Positions 55,554 to 64,000 of a stretch of DNA of 64,000 nucleotides are shown piece after piece. The stretch lies in contig CANMND010000006.1 of NCBI GenBank assembly GCA_947499155.1, positions 186,001-250,000 on the forward strand, in the 5' to 3' direction. The notes beneath the pieces were generated by a model. That model was given only the letters and a program-made list of their open reading frames with translations, ran no database searches and had not been told where the DNA came from. A program made the position numbers and the translations under genes. How positions within the stretch are numbered: position 1 is the first letter of the stretch; every line of letters begins with the position of its first letter. Origin of the DNA: an uncultured Sphingomonadales bacterium (GTDB lineage: Bacteria; Pseudomonadota; Alphaproteobacteria; Sphingomonadales; Rhodothalassiaceae).

Positions 55554-56279
55554 GTGATTCATTATCCAGAGCCGCTTGTTCCGGCTCGTCTCGTTAAGCG
55601 TTACAAGCGCTTTCTTGCTGACGCGGTCCTGGAGGATGGAACAACTGTTACCGCCCATTGCGCCAATTCAGGCGCCATGCTGGGCTGTGCTCCGGAAGGG
55701 GCGCGGATATGGCTGTTGCCCAATACCAATCCCAAGGCCAAACTGGACTGGCGCTGGGAACTGGTGGAAGTGGACGATACGCTGGTGGGGATCAACACCT
55801 CACGGCCCAATGCCCTGGTCGAAAGCGCTATCAAGCGCGGTGCGATAGCAGAGCTTTCAGGATACAATACCTTGCGGCGTGAAGTGGCTTATGGATCGGG
55901 ATCACGGATTGACCTGTTGGCCGATGGCCACCCCGAACACCCGCAGCAGCCTTGTTATATTGAAGTGAAAAGCGTCACCCTTCGTGAGGGAGATGCGGCT
56001 TTGTTCCCCGATGCAGTAACGGCCCGTGGTACCAAGCATCTGAATGAGCTGGCGGATGTGGTGCGGCAAGGGCACCGGGCCGTGATGCTTTATCTGGTTC
56101 AGCGTGCGGACTGTGAAATCATGTCACTGGCCGAGCAGATCGACCCTGCTTATGTTGAGGCCTATCATGAGGCGCGACTTGCGGGAGTTGAGGCATACGC
56201 CTATGGCTGCTCTCTTACTCTTGAAGGGATACGTGTTGCAGGTCCCCTTAAAATTCGTGAGCCGGCTTCTTATTCTTAA
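55554..56279 (+). CDS. sfsA: Sugar fermentation stimulation protein homologue SfsA
   Basis: A 241-residue SfsA protein: RLVKRYKRFLADAVLEDGTT, HCANSGAMLGCAPEGARIWL, SRPNALVESAI and CYIEVKSVTLREGDAALFPD are clear family blocks, including the nuclease-like Glu-x-Lys. The biochemical role is poorly defined; nucleic-acid binding and nuclease activity are discussed for the family. Start is GTG at 55554 with GAGGAGG about 11 nt upstream. It precedes map and radC on the same strand. Confidence 0.94.
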   Translation: MIHYPEPLVPARLVKRYKRFLADAVLEDGTTVTAHCANSGAMLGCAPEGARIWLLPNTNPKAKLDWRWELVEVDDTLVGINTSRPNALVESAIKRGAIAELSGYNTLRREVAYGSGSRIDLLADGHPEHPQQPCYIEVKSVTLREGDAALFPDAVTARGTKHLNELADVVRQGHRAVMLYLVQRADCEIMSLAEQIDPAYVEAYHEARLAGVEAYAYGCSLTLEGIRVAGPLKIREPASYS

Positions 56280-56325
56280 AAGCACGTATCAGTATATTGT
56301 GTAAATCGACGAGGATCAGGATCAA

Positions 56326-57150
56326 ATGAAAACTGCCGAATCCATTCAGCCATCAGAGCGCCGCTCCCAAGGGATACTCTTGCATGATCCTCTGGATTAT
56401 GCCGGCATGAGAAAGGCTGGGCAGTTGGCCGCCCAGGTGCTGGATTTCATATATCCGCATGTCGTACCAGGCGTGACAACGGAAGAACTGGATCGTTTGT
56501 GCCACGAATTTATTTTGGAGAACGGAGCAGTTCCGGCACCGCTTAATTATCGGGGCTTTCCAAAATCCATCTGCACATCAGTCAATCATGTGGTGTGCCA
56601 CGGCATTCCTGGACCCAAGAGGCTGAAAGACGGCGATAGTGTCAATATCGATATTACGGTCATTCTTGATGAGTGGCACGGCGACACCAGCCGCATGTTT
56701 TTTGTTGGCAAACCTTCGGTCAGGGCGCGCAGGCTGAGTGACATTACCTATGAAGCGATGATGCGCGGAATAGAGGTGGTAAAACCAGGTGCACATTTCG
56801 GCGACATTGGTCACGCCATTCAAAGCTATGTTGAAGGAGAGCGCTGTTCTGTCGTCCGGGATTTCTGCGGACATGGTATCGGACGGGTCTTTCATGATGC
56901 ACCCAATGTCTTGCATTACGGAAAACCTGGCACTGGGCCGGTCATGGAAGAGGGCATGTTTTTCACCATTGAACCGATGGTCAATGCCGGGAAGCCGGAC
57001 ACCAAGATTCTTGATGATGAATGGACGGCCGTTACCCGCGACAGGTCCCTGTCCATGCAGTTCGAACACAGCCTTGCTGTAACCGCAGACGGATATGAGA
57101 TATTCACACTTTCGCCAACCGGGCTTCACAAGCCTCCTTACAAGGGTTGA
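56326..57150 (+). CDS. map: Methionine aminopeptidase, type I
   Basis: A 274-residue enzyme that removes the initiator Met from nascent proteins. The metal ligands are visible: NIDITVILDEWHGDTSRMF (two Asp), GHGIGRVFHD (His), FTIEPMVN (Glu) and the C-terminal QFEHSLAVT (Glu). No N-terminal zinc-finger extension is present. The order map-radC is common in alphaproteobacteria; radC starts 10 bp after the map stop. Confidence 0.97.
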   Translation: MKTAESIQPSERRSQGILLHDPLDYAGMRKAGQLAAQVLDFIYPHVVPGVTTEELDRLCHEFILENGAVPAPLNYRGFPKSICTSVNHVVCHGIPGPKRLKDGDSVNIDITVILDEWHGDTSRMFFVGKPSVRARRLSDITYEAMMRGIEVVKPGAHFGDIGHAIQSYVEGERCSVVRDFCGHGIGRVFHDAPNVLHYGKPGTGPVMEEGMFFTIEPMVNAGKPDTKILDDEWTAVTRDRSLSMQFEHSLAVTADGYEIFTLSPTGLHKPPYKG

Positions 57151-57160
57151 AGGTAAATAC

Positions 57161-57850
57161 ATGGGGACTAAGGGGGATACTTCTGATCTTGCCGGACACC
57201 GGCAAAGATTGCGGTCCCGGTTTATGGCATCGCGCGGGCAGGGTATGCCGGAATATGAACTCTTGGAGCTTTTGTTGATGGGGCCAATCCCGCGTCGGGA
57301 TGTCAAACCGTTGGCAAAGAAGCTGTTGAAAGTCTTTGAATCATACGAAGGTGTAATTACAGCAAGTCCTGATCGATTGCGTGAAGTAAGCGGAATGGGG
57401 GATGCTGCCATTACCGCAATCAAGATCGTGGAAGTCACAAGTTTGAAGCTGGCACAGGTCAAGGTACTTGACCGTCCGGTGCTCAGTAATTGGCGGGCCT
57501 TGCTTGATTACTGTCACGCTTCCATGGCTCATGCAAAAAACGAACAGTTTCGTGTCTTGTTCCTTGATCGCAAAAATGTCCTTGTCGGTGATGAAGTGCA
57601 GCAGCAAGGAACAGTAGATCACACGCCGGTTTACCCCAGAGAGGTGATCAAGCGCGCGCTGGAACTTCATGCCTCTGCCATAATTCTTGTCCATAACCAC
57701 CCCTCAGGAGACCCGACACCGAGCAGGGCGGATATCCAGATGACCAAAGAGATCGCAGATGCCGGAAAAAGGCTGGGCGTAAATGTGCATGATCATCTGG
57801 TGATCGGAAAAAAGGGACATGTCAGCTTTAAAAGTCTGGGTCTTTTATAA
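57161..57850 (+). CDS. radC: RadC/JAB-domain protein
   Basis: A 229-residue RadC-family protein. The N-terminal helix-hairpin-helix (DRLREVSGMGDAAITAIKI) and the C-terminal JAB metalloprotease-like motif HNHPSGDPTPSRAD with upstream Glu are intact. Despite its name the role in DNA repair is unproven. The ATG at 57161 with GAAGG seven bases upstream is chosen; the track start at 57095 lies inside map. Confidence 0.95.
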   Translation: MGTKGDTSDLAGHRQRLRSRFMASRGQGMPEYELLELLLMGPIPRRDVKPLAKKLLKVFESYEGVITASPDRLREVSGMGDAAITAIKIVEVTSLKLAQVKVLDRPVLSNWRALLDYCHASMAHAKNEQFRVLFLDRKNVLVGDEVQQQGTVDHTPVYPREVIKRALELHASAIILVHNHPSGDPTPSRADIQMTKEIADAGKRLGVNVHDHLVIGKKGHVSFKSLGLL

Positions 57851-57927
57851 TCCGCCAATTGTCCTGCGTAGAGTCACATATACATCTGGCCTGATATGGC
57901 GGGCATTGAATTTCGCGGGACACATGA

Positions 57928-59076
57928 ATGCGTCATAAGATATTCTCTTTTAGTTCTCGTTTGCTTAGTATTTTGGCTATTGTTTTCAGTGTTAGTGCAT
58001 GTGTTACTCGCATGCCCGAGCCACCGCTACCGCAACAGGTGGCAGTCCATCCGCCGGAAATCACTGTCGATCCTGTGACAGGAGAGCATTCGGTTGAGAT
58101 CGACATCTTAATCTATAATGTTGCCGGTTTGCCGTGGCCCATTTCTAATAACAGAACCAAGGCATTGAAACTGATTGGCGCAGAGTTTGCTGCCATGCGG
58201 GAACGGAAAGAAGAGCCGGATATCGTTCTCATTCAAGAGGGCTTTATGCGGTCGACCAAATATATGATTAAAGCCAGCGGTTATCCCAATTGGGTGCGAG
58301 GACCCAGAGCTGGTGATAAAATGCCAAAATTCTCAGAGCGGGCACCGGACAGCTTCAAGCGTGAACGCCGGTTCTGGAAAGGGGAGCGTTTTGGCAAAGT
58401 CCTTGATTCCGGACTTTATGTATTGAGCAACTGGCCGATTTTGAGCAAGGGGACGCAGCCCTTTTATCGTTATGAATGCGCGGGCTTTGATTGCGGTGCC
58501 AATAAGGGGATCCTGCGTGCGAACATCAAGGTACCGGGGATGCCGGGTTTTCTGCAGGTTATGACAACCCATTTGAATTCGCGAGAGGCGTCCGGGGTAT
58601 CCAATGAACGCTCTCTGATGGCACATAATCTGCAGATTGATCATTTGGATGAACAGATTGATATGCAATGGACCGGTTTCCACCCGCTGATTTTTGGTGG
58701 CGACTTTAATATGAAGGGCGACCGCGAACGGCTTGATTATGCTGTCAGCGCAACTGGTCAGATTGGGCGGCCAGCCTATCTGGTTCAGCATTATTGCACA
58801 GTTGTTGTTTCTGACTGTGATATCCGCATGTCTTATGACGGTGATGAGCCGTGGCTGGATACTCAGGATTTGCAGGCCTGGATTTCCGGCACCCAAACTA
58901 ATGTGCGTGCAATTATGATTGAAGCGCTATTTGATGAGCCGCATCCTGATGCACCAAAAATCGCTGGCCGACACACCCTCTCCGACCATGACGGATTACT
59001 GGTCCGCTATCGCCTGAGTTGGGCGCCAACGAACGCGGACGGACGCACCAGAGCACTTACCCCAGCCGCGCCATGA
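57928..59076 (+). CDS. Lipoprotein of the endonuclease/exonuclease/phosphatase fold
   Basis: A 382-residue exported protein. The N-terminus (LLSILAIVFSVSAC) ends in a lipobox with the lipidation Cys at about residue 25. The remainder follows the EEP superfamily: ILIYNVAGLPWPI, IVLIQEGF (catalytic Glu), QVMTTHLNS, IFGGDFNMKGD and LSDHDGLLVRY (catalytic Asp-His). It could be a sphingomyelinase-like phosphodiesterase or a nuclease; the sequence does not tell. It stands alone, behind radC. Confidence 0.85.
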   Translation: MRHKIFSFSSRLLSILAIVFSVSACVTRMPEPPLPQQVAVHPPEITVDPVTGEHSVEIDILIYNVAGLPWPISNNRTKALKLIGAEFAAMRERKEEPDIVLIQEGFMRSTKYMIKASGYPNWVRGPRAGDKMPKFSERAPDSFKRERRFWKGERFGKVLDSGLYVLSNWPILSKGTQPFYRYECAGFDCGANKGILRANIKVPGMPGFLQVMTTHLNSREASGVSNERSLMAHNLQIDHLDEQIDMQWTGFHPLIFGGDFNMKGDRERLDYAVSATGQIGRPAYLVQHYCTVVVSDCDIRMSYDGDEPWLDTQDLQAWISGTQTNVRAIMIEALFDEPHPDAPKIAGRHTLSDHDGLLVRYRLSWAPTNADGRTRALTPAAP

Positions 59077-59137
59077 AATTGGCGGGAAAAGAGCGTTCTT
59101 TTAAAGCAAACAAAGGCAAGCAGGAAAAATAAAGAGG

Positions 59138-59214
59138 TGGCGACCCCGGCAGGACTCGAACCTGCAACCATCGACTTAGAAGGTCGGTGCTCTATCCAGT
59201 TGAGCTACGGGGCC
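59138..59214 (-). tRNA. tRNA-Arg (anticodon TCT)
   Basis: A complete 77-nt tRNA with encoded CCA. The acceptor stem is GGCCCCG/CGGGGTC, the D arm AGCTCAACTGGATAGAGC, the anticodon loop CTTCTAA carries TCT, and the T arm is AGGTTCGAGTCCT. It lies just downstream of the NDUFS4-like gene. Confidence 0.97.
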
Positions 59215-59237
59215 ATGTCTTTGTTTGTGCTGATATA

Positions 59238-59519
59238 CTATTTGAAGTTATCCGCATAGGTCTGAAGGATACGACGCCGGGGCTGTACCGGCAGAATATC
59301 AACATGAATATTGTACTTCTTTGCGTAGGCTTGGGCGTCTTCCAAAGTGTCAAAGCGCAAGCGAATCTGCCTTTTGGTATCATCAGAGCCTGTCCAGCCC
59401 ATTAAAGGGTCAGAATAAAGCGGGCTGTCGGACTGGAATTCCAGAACCCAGCGTTTTGTATTGCCCATACCTGACGTCATGGCAGACCGGGCTGGCCGAT
59501 AAATGCGTGCGCGCTGCAT
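59238..59519 (-). CDS. NDUFS4-like complex I accessory subunit
   Basis: A 93-residue protein of the ETC complex I subunit family (NDUFS4/18-kDa): RARIYRPARSAMTSG, KRWVLEFQSDSPLYSDPLMG and WTGSDDTKRQIRLRFDTLED are clear matches. In alphaproteobacteria and mitochondria it is a supernumerary subunit on the peripheral arm of NADH:ubiquinone oxidoreductase. The start at 59519 has GGAG eight bases upstream. The main nuo operon is not in this window. Confidence 0.93.
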   Translation of the reverse strand: MQRARIYRPARSAMTSGMGNTKRWVLEFQSDSPLYSDPLMGWTGSDDTKRQIRLRFDTLEDAQAYAKKYNIHVDILPVQPRRRILQTYADNFK

Positions 59520-59760
59520 AATCAAAACTCCGATAGAAAACCTGGCACCCTGATGATCTTGGATAAAGTCCATTTAGGTGACGAGCATTCATGTTCTGGC
59601 GTTCTATAGCCCTGCTTCACCTTGAAACGCAACAGGGGAAGCATGCAGGGCTGAACAGTTTATACACATCCCAATGACATGCCAGCAGCTTGACGCGGGC
59701 AAGGCATCAGTAATACTCATCAAGATATAGTAAATTTTGTATATTCAAGGAGAGTTCATT

Positions 59761-60867
59761 GTGAAGACCCGCGCTGCCGTTGCGTTCAAAGCAGGAGCTC
59801 CTTTGGAAATTGTCGAGGTCGACCTTGAAGGGCCTAAGGCCGGTGAGGTTCTGGTCGAGATCAAAGCCACGGGCGTGTGTCACACGGATGAATTCACCCG
59901 CTCTGGCGATGATCCCGAAGGCCTGTTTCCCGCCATTTTGGGCCATGAGGGTGCCGGGATCGTTGTGGAAATCGGGCCAGGCGTGACCTCGGTTGCAGTG
60001 GGGGACCATGTGATCCCGCTTTACACACCGGAATGTCGCCAGTGCAAATACTGTCTGTCTGGCAAAACCAATCTGTGTCAGGCCATACGTGAAACCCAGG
60101 GCAAAGGCCTTATGCCTGATGGAACTAGCCGCTTCTCCTATAAAGGCAAGACGTTGCACCACTATATGGGCTGTTCCACATTTTCCAATTACACGGTTCT
60201 GCCTGAGATCGCGCTGGCAAAAATCCGCAAGGATGCGCCTTTCGAGCAGGTGTGCTATATTGGCTGCGGCGTGACAACGGGCGTAGGTGCTGTCATCAAC
60301 ACGGCTAAAGTACGCCCTGGCGAGAATGTCGTCGTTTTCGGCCTTGGTGGTATTGGGCTTAATGTCATCCAAGGTGCCCGGCTAGCTGGCGCTAACAAGA
60401 TTGTCGGGGTCGATCTTAATAACGACAAGGTACCGCTTGCCACCAAGTTTGGCATGACCGACTTTATCAATCCGGGTGAAGTGAAGGACGTGGTTGGCGC
60501 TATTATGGATCTGACCGATGGCGGTGCTGATCACAGCTTTGAATGCGTTGGAAATGTGAACGTGATGCGCCAGGCGCTGGAATGTTGCCACAAGGGCTGG
60601 GGTCAAAGCATCATCATCGGTGTTGCAGGCGCAGGCCAGGAAATATCAACCCGGCCATTCCAGCTTGTTACAGGACGTGTCTGGAAAGGCAGCGCGTTTG
60701 GAGGCGCCAAAGGTCGTACGGATGTGCCTAAAATTGTCGATTGGTACATGGACGGCAAAATCAATATTGACGACCTCATCACCCATGTCATGCCGTTGGA
60801 AGAGATTAACGACGCTTTCGAATTGATGCACCAGGGCAAGTCAATTCGTTCAGTTGTGGCATATTAG
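59761..60867 (+). CDS. adhC: S-(hydroxymethyl)glutathione dehydrogenase (class III ADH)
   Basis: A 368-residue zinc alcohol dehydrogenase that oxidises S-hydroxymethylglutathione with NAD to S-formylglutathione and can reduce S-nitrosoglutathione. Catalytic zinc ligands are in [17 protein letters not shown] and IGCGVTTG; the structural zinc site is [15 protein letters not shown]; the NAD fold is [10 protein letters not shown]. Start is GTG at 59761 with AAGGAG eight bases upstream. It is coupled to fghA nine bases later. Confidence 0.97.
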   Translation: MKTRAAVAFKAGAPLEIVEVDLEGPKAGEVLVEIKATGVCHTDEFTRSGDDPEGLFPAILGHEGAGIVVEIGPGVTSVAVGDHVIPLYTPECRQCKYCLSGKTNLCQAIRETQGKGLMPDGTSRFSYKGKTLHHYMGCSTFSNYTVLPEIALAKIRKDAPFEQVCYIGCGVTTGVGAVINTAKVRPGENVVVFGLGGIGLNVIQGARLAGANKIVGVDLNNDKVPLATKFGMTDFINPGEVKDVVGAIMDLTDGGADHSFECVGNVNVMRQALECCHKGWGQSIIIGVAGAGQEISTRPFQLVTGRVWKGSAFGGAKGRTDVPKIVDWYMDGKINIDDLITHVMPLEEINDAFELMHQGKSIRSVVAY

Positions 60868-60875
60868 AGGAACAT

Positions 60876-61733
60876 ATGACCCAAATCGAAGTACGTTCAA
60901 ACCACCGCTGCTTCGGTGGTGAGATGGTATTTGCAACTCATAAATCTGAGGCGACCGGTACGGACATGATGTTTTCCGTATTTGTGCCGCCCCAGGCAAA
61001 GGACGGCCCCGTGCCGGTTTTGACCTTTCTTGCCGGACTGACGTGCACGGATGAAACCTTCATGATCAAGGCTGGCGCCCAACGGCTGGCAGCGGAATTG
61101 GGCCTGTTGCTGGTGGCGCCTGATACCAGCCCACGAGGCAAAGACGTGCCTGATGACCCGGAAGGGGCTTATGACCTCGGCCTTGGTGCAGGCTTTTATC
61201 TTGATGCTGTCAAAGAGCCATGGGCCACACATTATCGCATGGAAAGTTATATCACCCACGACCTGCCAAAGGTGATCGCAGAGCATTTTCCGGTCGATAT
61301 CGAACGGCAAGGATTATTTGGTCATTCTATGGGAGGGCATGGTGCCCTTACCCTGGGCCTGAAGAATCCTGGCCTTTACAAAAGTCTTTCGGCGTTTGCA
61401 CCGATCTCAGCACCAAGCCATTGCCCATGGGGAGAAAAGGCGTTTTCCGCTTATCTGGGTGAGGACCGTTCATTATGGTCTGCTTATGATGCGGTGTCTT
61501 TAATGACCGATATCAGGGATGTGGGCCAACGGCCTGAAATACTTGTTGATCAAGGATTGGCAGATAACTTTCTTGAGGAGCAGCTTCATCCACATTTATT
61601 AGAAGAGGCTGCCCGGAAATCGGGCTATCCCCTGATTGTGCGTCGCCATGAGGGTTACGATCATGGCTATTATTTCATCTCAAGTTTTATGGAAGACCAC
61701 CTGCGTCATCACAAAAAGCATTTGAGTAGCTGA
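60876..61733 (+). CDS. fghA: S-formylglutathione hydrolase
   Basis: A 285-residue esterase of the alpha/beta-hydrolase fold that releases formate and glutathione. The nucleophile elbow GHSMGGHGAL and the C-terminal HEGYDHGYYFIS (catalytic His) are intact; LTFLAGLTCTDETFMIKAGA is a family signature. With adhC it forms the glutathione-dependent formaldehyde oxidation pathway. No FrmR-type regulator lies upstream. Confidence 0.97.
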   Translation: MTQIEVRSNHRCFGGEMVFATHKSEATGTDMMFSVFVPPQAKDGPVPVLTFLAGLTCTDETFMIKAGAQRLAAELGLLLVAPDTSPRGKDVPDDPEGAYDLGLGAGFYLDAVKEPWATHYRMESYITHDLPKVIAEHFPVDIERQGLFGHSMGGHGALTLGLKNPGLYKSLSAFAPISAPSHCPWGEKAFSAYLGEDRSLWSAYDAVSLMTDIRDVGQRPEILVDQGLADNFLEEQLHPHLLEEAARKSGYPLIVRRHEGYDHGYYFISSFMEDHLRHHKKHLSS

Positions 61734-62111
61734 GGAACCCAGAGGACAGGCCTGAGCACAGTCTTCAATACGAACCCGCGTCAGGGTGATGAGACTGACT
61801 TGACCTGTCTTCAGTTTATGGGTCTTTTACTAAAGCACTTGTTTATGGGTGCGGCGCTATTTGATGGGTGTATTCATCAGCCTGTAGTGGAATATAATCT
61901 GAGAAGGAAAAAAGTTACCTAAATCAGCGTCAGGATTCGTTGGCAAAAGAACGAATGTGTTCACTTTTAGATGAGCCTGACACCATTTTTGGCACAGGGC
62001 TGTGAGAAGTGTGTAAGTGTCTTCTTTGTCCTTGTGACTTCTCTACCATATTTTGATCATGGTTACATGTTGTTGTACTTGGCCATAAGTACATAAGGGG
62101 GTGGCCGATCT
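61734..62111. other. 378-bp gene-free stretch
   Basis: No convincing ORF or RNA gene is seen; a 34-codon ORF near 61820 has no ribosome site or coding look. The stretch contains a perfect hairpin ATTCGTT/AACGAAT (61935-61956) and a palindrome just before the glycerate kinase (listed separately). It probably holds the promoter of that gene. Confidence 0.6.
62074..62093. promoter_or_regulatory. Operator-like palindrome upstream of the glycerate kinase
   Basis: TGTACTT and AAGTACA form a perfect 7-bp inverted repeat around GGCCAT. It ends 18 bp before the kinase ATG, directly before the AAGGGGG ribosome site. A dimeric repressor (GntR- or LacI-like) could bind here; the regulator is not in the window. 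Confidence 0.5.
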
Positions 62112-63404
62112 ATGAAGGCAGACGCTGACAGGAATCATCAAGAGTTCTTGCGTTCCCTTTTTTCCTGTGCAGTGGATTCAGTGTCCGCCAGATCTGTCAT
62201 GCCTCTTATTCTCCCTCGCCCAAAAGGAGGCAGGACAGCCATCATCGCTTTTGGCAAGGCTGCTGCCGAGATGGTGTCTGTTGCAGCGACAAGGCTTGGT
62301 GATCATGTCACGGGTCTGGTCGTCACGCGCGCTGCACACGGCCCTATAAATGGGCCTTTGCCTTCCCGGTTTGAGTTGCTGGAGGCAGGCCATCCAATAC
62401 CCGACGAATTGAGCCTGCTCGCCGCTGACAAAGCCGTGAGCATCGCTAAAGAGCTAGGCAAGGGTGATCTTTTGATCGCTCTGGTGTCAGGGGGCGGGTC
62501 ATCTTTGATGTCCAGTCCCGTTTTTGGAGTAAGTCTTGCTGACAAGCAGGCCATAACGAGAGAGCTGTTGCGAAGTGGTGCCAGCATCGCTGAAATCAAC
62601 TGTATTCGCTCGCACCTGTCACGTATCAAGGGCGGGCGCCTTGCAACGATAGCGGCACCTGCACAAGTGGTCACTTATGTAGTATCGGATATTCCCGGGG
62701 ACAATCCGAGTGTTGTTGCGTCAGGACCAACTATTGCCAATCATAGCTCATTGGCGCGTGCCCGCTGGATTTTACATCGATATGACCTGGTGGCATCCCC
62801 TACTGTCATGGCGGCACTTCGCGATCCGGAAAATGAAGTTCCGCCAGCGGATACACCGGGCCTTTTAGGGTCAAAAGTCCATGTGATCGCGCGTAATCTT
62901 ACTGCATTAAGAGCCGCGCGACAGAAAGCTGAGGCGGAGGGCTGGAAGGTCATTGAGCTTGGCAGTGACCTTGAAGGTGATGCCATAGAGCTTGGTGAGA
63001 ACCATGGCCTTCTGGCAAAGCGACTGGCCGGGCAGGGAGGGCGTTTCGTTATCTTGTCTGGCGGTGAAGCCACAGTACGCATCAAAGATGAGGCAGGGGA
63101 AGGCGGGCGGAATATGACGTACCTCTTATCCTTGGCCCTGACACTGGACGGTCATGAAGATGTCTGGGCACTGGCTTGTGACACCGATGGGTTGGACGGT
63201 ACTTCACCAGCAGCCGGTGCGGTAATCGGCCCGGATGTACTAAAACGGGCGCAGAGCATGAATCTTGATGCAAGAGGCAGTCTCGCACGCTATGACAGCG
63301 GCGGTTTTTTCAAGGCGCTTGCGGCCCAGATGGTAACAGGGCCCACCCGGACCAACGTCAATGACTTCAGGGCGATCCTGATTGATCGCCCTACATCTGC
63401 CTAA
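62112..63404 (+). CDS. Glycerate 2-kinase, type 2 (MOFRL family)
   Basis: A 430-residue GckA/TtuD-type protein. FGKAAAEMV near residue 45, LIALVSGGGSSLMSSP, YVVSDIPGDNPSVVASGPT and the MOFRL-domain motifs LSGGEATVRI and TDGLDGTSPAAGAV are present. Members phosphorylate D-glycerate to 2-phosphoglycerate and were formerly annotated as hydroxypyruvate reductase. AAGGGGG precedes the ATG by about 10 nt. Its stop codon overlaps that of the convergent HlyD gene. Confidence 0.94.
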   Translation: MKADADRNHQEFLRSLFSCAVDSVSARSVMPLILPRPKGGRTAIIAFGKAAAEMVSVAATRLGDHVTGLVVTRAAHGPINGPLPSRFELLEAGHPIPDELSLLAADKAVSIAKELGKGDLLIALVSGGGSSLMSSPVFGVSLADKQAITRELLRSGASIAEINCIRSHLSRIKGGRLATIAAPAQVVTYVVSDIPGDNPSVVASGPTIANHSSLARARWILHRYDLVASPTVMAALRDPENEVPPADTPGLLGSKVHVIARNLTALRAARQKAEAEGWKVIELGSDLEGDAIELGENHGLLAKRLAGQGGRFVILSGGEATVRIKDEAGEGGRNMTYLLSLALTLDGHEDVWALACDTDGLDGTSPAAGAVIGPDVLKRAQSMNLDARGSLARYDSGGFFKALAAQMVTGPTRTNVNDFRAILIDRPTSA

Positions 63405-64000
63405 CGTTCGGAAAAAGCGCCATTCATTGATTGTTGCACCGGACGCCAGAGATACCCCAACAGACTTTTTTCACCGGTCTTGATATCAGCGACCATGGTC
63501 ATGCCAGGTGTTACGGCATTGTCGCGCATATCGCGCCCGACATAAGGCTGTTCGATAGTGATAAGACTGCGGAAATAGGGGCGACCTTCTTCATCTTTAA
63601 AACTTGTTGCAGATACCGAACGCACCTTACCAGCGACACCGCCAAATCGAGTATAATCATAGGTGTCAATTTTAACAGTTACGGGCTGCCCTACTACGAT
63701 ATGGCCGATATCGCGCGGGCTGATACGGCCTTCCGCCAAGACTTCCCGTCCATCGGGAACGATTTCAGCAATCCGCGTTCCAGGTGACAGGACTGCTCCT
63801 GGCCCTGTGACAACCAGACCTGCAACCAGACCTGAAACAGGCGCACGAACGATGGTCCGGTCAAGCCGGTCTGACAAGGCAGACAGCCGTTCCCGTACTT
63901 CCGCCTGATCATTGGAAAAACGGCCAAGCTGTTCCAGCGCATCACTGCGCAGACGCTCGTCTATTTGCAGGCGGTTGCCACTTGCTTGAGCTACATCGGC
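63401..64000 (-). CDS. HlyD-family type I secretion adaptor (N-terminus outside window)
   Basis: The C-terminal 199 residues of a membrane-fusion protein; the frame is open to the window edge. It begins in a coiled coil (LQIDERLRSDALEQLGRFSN), passes into the lipoyl/barrel domain at TIVRAPVSGLVAGLVV, and ends with the family's VADIKTGEKSLLGYLWRP. These proteins link an inner-membrane ABC exporter to TolC for protein export. The ABC transporter gene is probably further along on the minus strand outside the window. Confidence 0.92.
   Translation of the reverse strand, partial: ADVAQASGNRLQIDERLRSDALEQLGRFSNDQAEVRERLSALSDRLDRTIVRAPVSGLVAGLVVTGPGAVLSPGTRIAEIVPDGREVLAEGRISPRDIGHIVVGQPVTVKIDTYDYTRFGGVAGKVRSVSATSFKDEEGRPYFRSLITIEQPYVGRDMRDNAVTPGMTMVADIKTGEKSLLGYLWRPVQQSMNGAFSER

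Noticed and set aside
61819-61923. 34-codon ORF (MGLLLKHLF...) in the gap before the glycerate kinase
   Set aside because: No ribosome site, too short, and no family resemblance.

Overview
The window reads as a chromosomal segment of a flagellated, cell-cycle-regulated alphaproteobacterium of moderate GC content. The lineage is indicated by adjacent divK and pleD, a SciP-type CtrA inhibitor beside the flagellar genes, FlbD with a sigma-54 promoter, DUF1476 and DUF3572 proteins, an NDUFS4-like complex I subunit next to tRNA-Arg, a SAM-II riboswitch in front of metZ, and a hopanoid-type HpnN transporter. An order such as Kordiimonadales, Emcibacterales or Sneathiellales would fit, but that is inference without a database search. 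I see no insertion sequence, phage, integrase, CRISPR array or other mobile element; this is mostly core genome.

Layout. 1-7.6 kb: a 5'-truncated TonB-dependent receptor, then a leftward block with RidA and a FemAB-like acyltransferase, a diguanylate cyclase, and a HAD / ROK sugar kinase / DinB operon. 7.4-11.7 kb: cell-cycle and c-di-GMP signalling (DUF3572, DivK, PleD), ribosomal protein L33 (absent from the ORF track), an Hpt plus degenerate-receiver protein, and a small outer-membrane beta-barrel. 11.7-16.5 kb: purC-purS-purQ-purL followed by bolA and grxD. 16.8-31.4 kb: a leftward flagellar region in three transcription blocks: sciP; fliF-fliG-fliH-fliN-motA-flbD-flhA-flhF-flhG; and fliK-flgD-flgE, the last behind a near-consensus sigma-54 promoter with FlbD-like enhancer motifs.

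31.5-36.5 kb: mnmA and two tandem paralogous membrane histidine kinases, the second broken by one extra A in an A8 run. 36.5-50 kb: cysD-cysNC sulfate activation, a fused APH-like/P-loop kinase, hpnN, threonine dehydratase, an AI-2E family permease, metZ under a SAM-II riboswitch, DUF1476 and a hybrid histidine kinase. 50-64 kb: purB, a GNAT protein, tRNA-Leu(TAA), a CinA-type protein, a secreted M28 peptidase, sfsA, map, radC, a lipoprotein of the endonuclease/exonuclease/phosphatase fold, tRNA-Arg(TCT), the NDUFS4-like protein, the glutathione-dependent formaldehyde pathway (adhC, fghA), a type-2 glycerate kinase and the C-terminal part of an HlyD-type type I secretion adaptor.

How it fits together: FlbD, encoded in the basal-body operon, is the obvious activator of the fliK-flgD-flgE sigma-54 promoter, and SciP, DivK and PleD would tie flagellum building to the cell cycle and c-di-GMP. 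Sulfate activation (cysD-cysNC) and MetZ form a sulfur-assimilation theme, with MetZ under S-adenosylmethionine feedback. I did not find a clear-cut new multi-gene system. The best leads are the frameshifted kinase of the tandem pair, the Hpt/pseudo-receiver protein, the fliK regulatory region and several unexplained palindromes and repeats.
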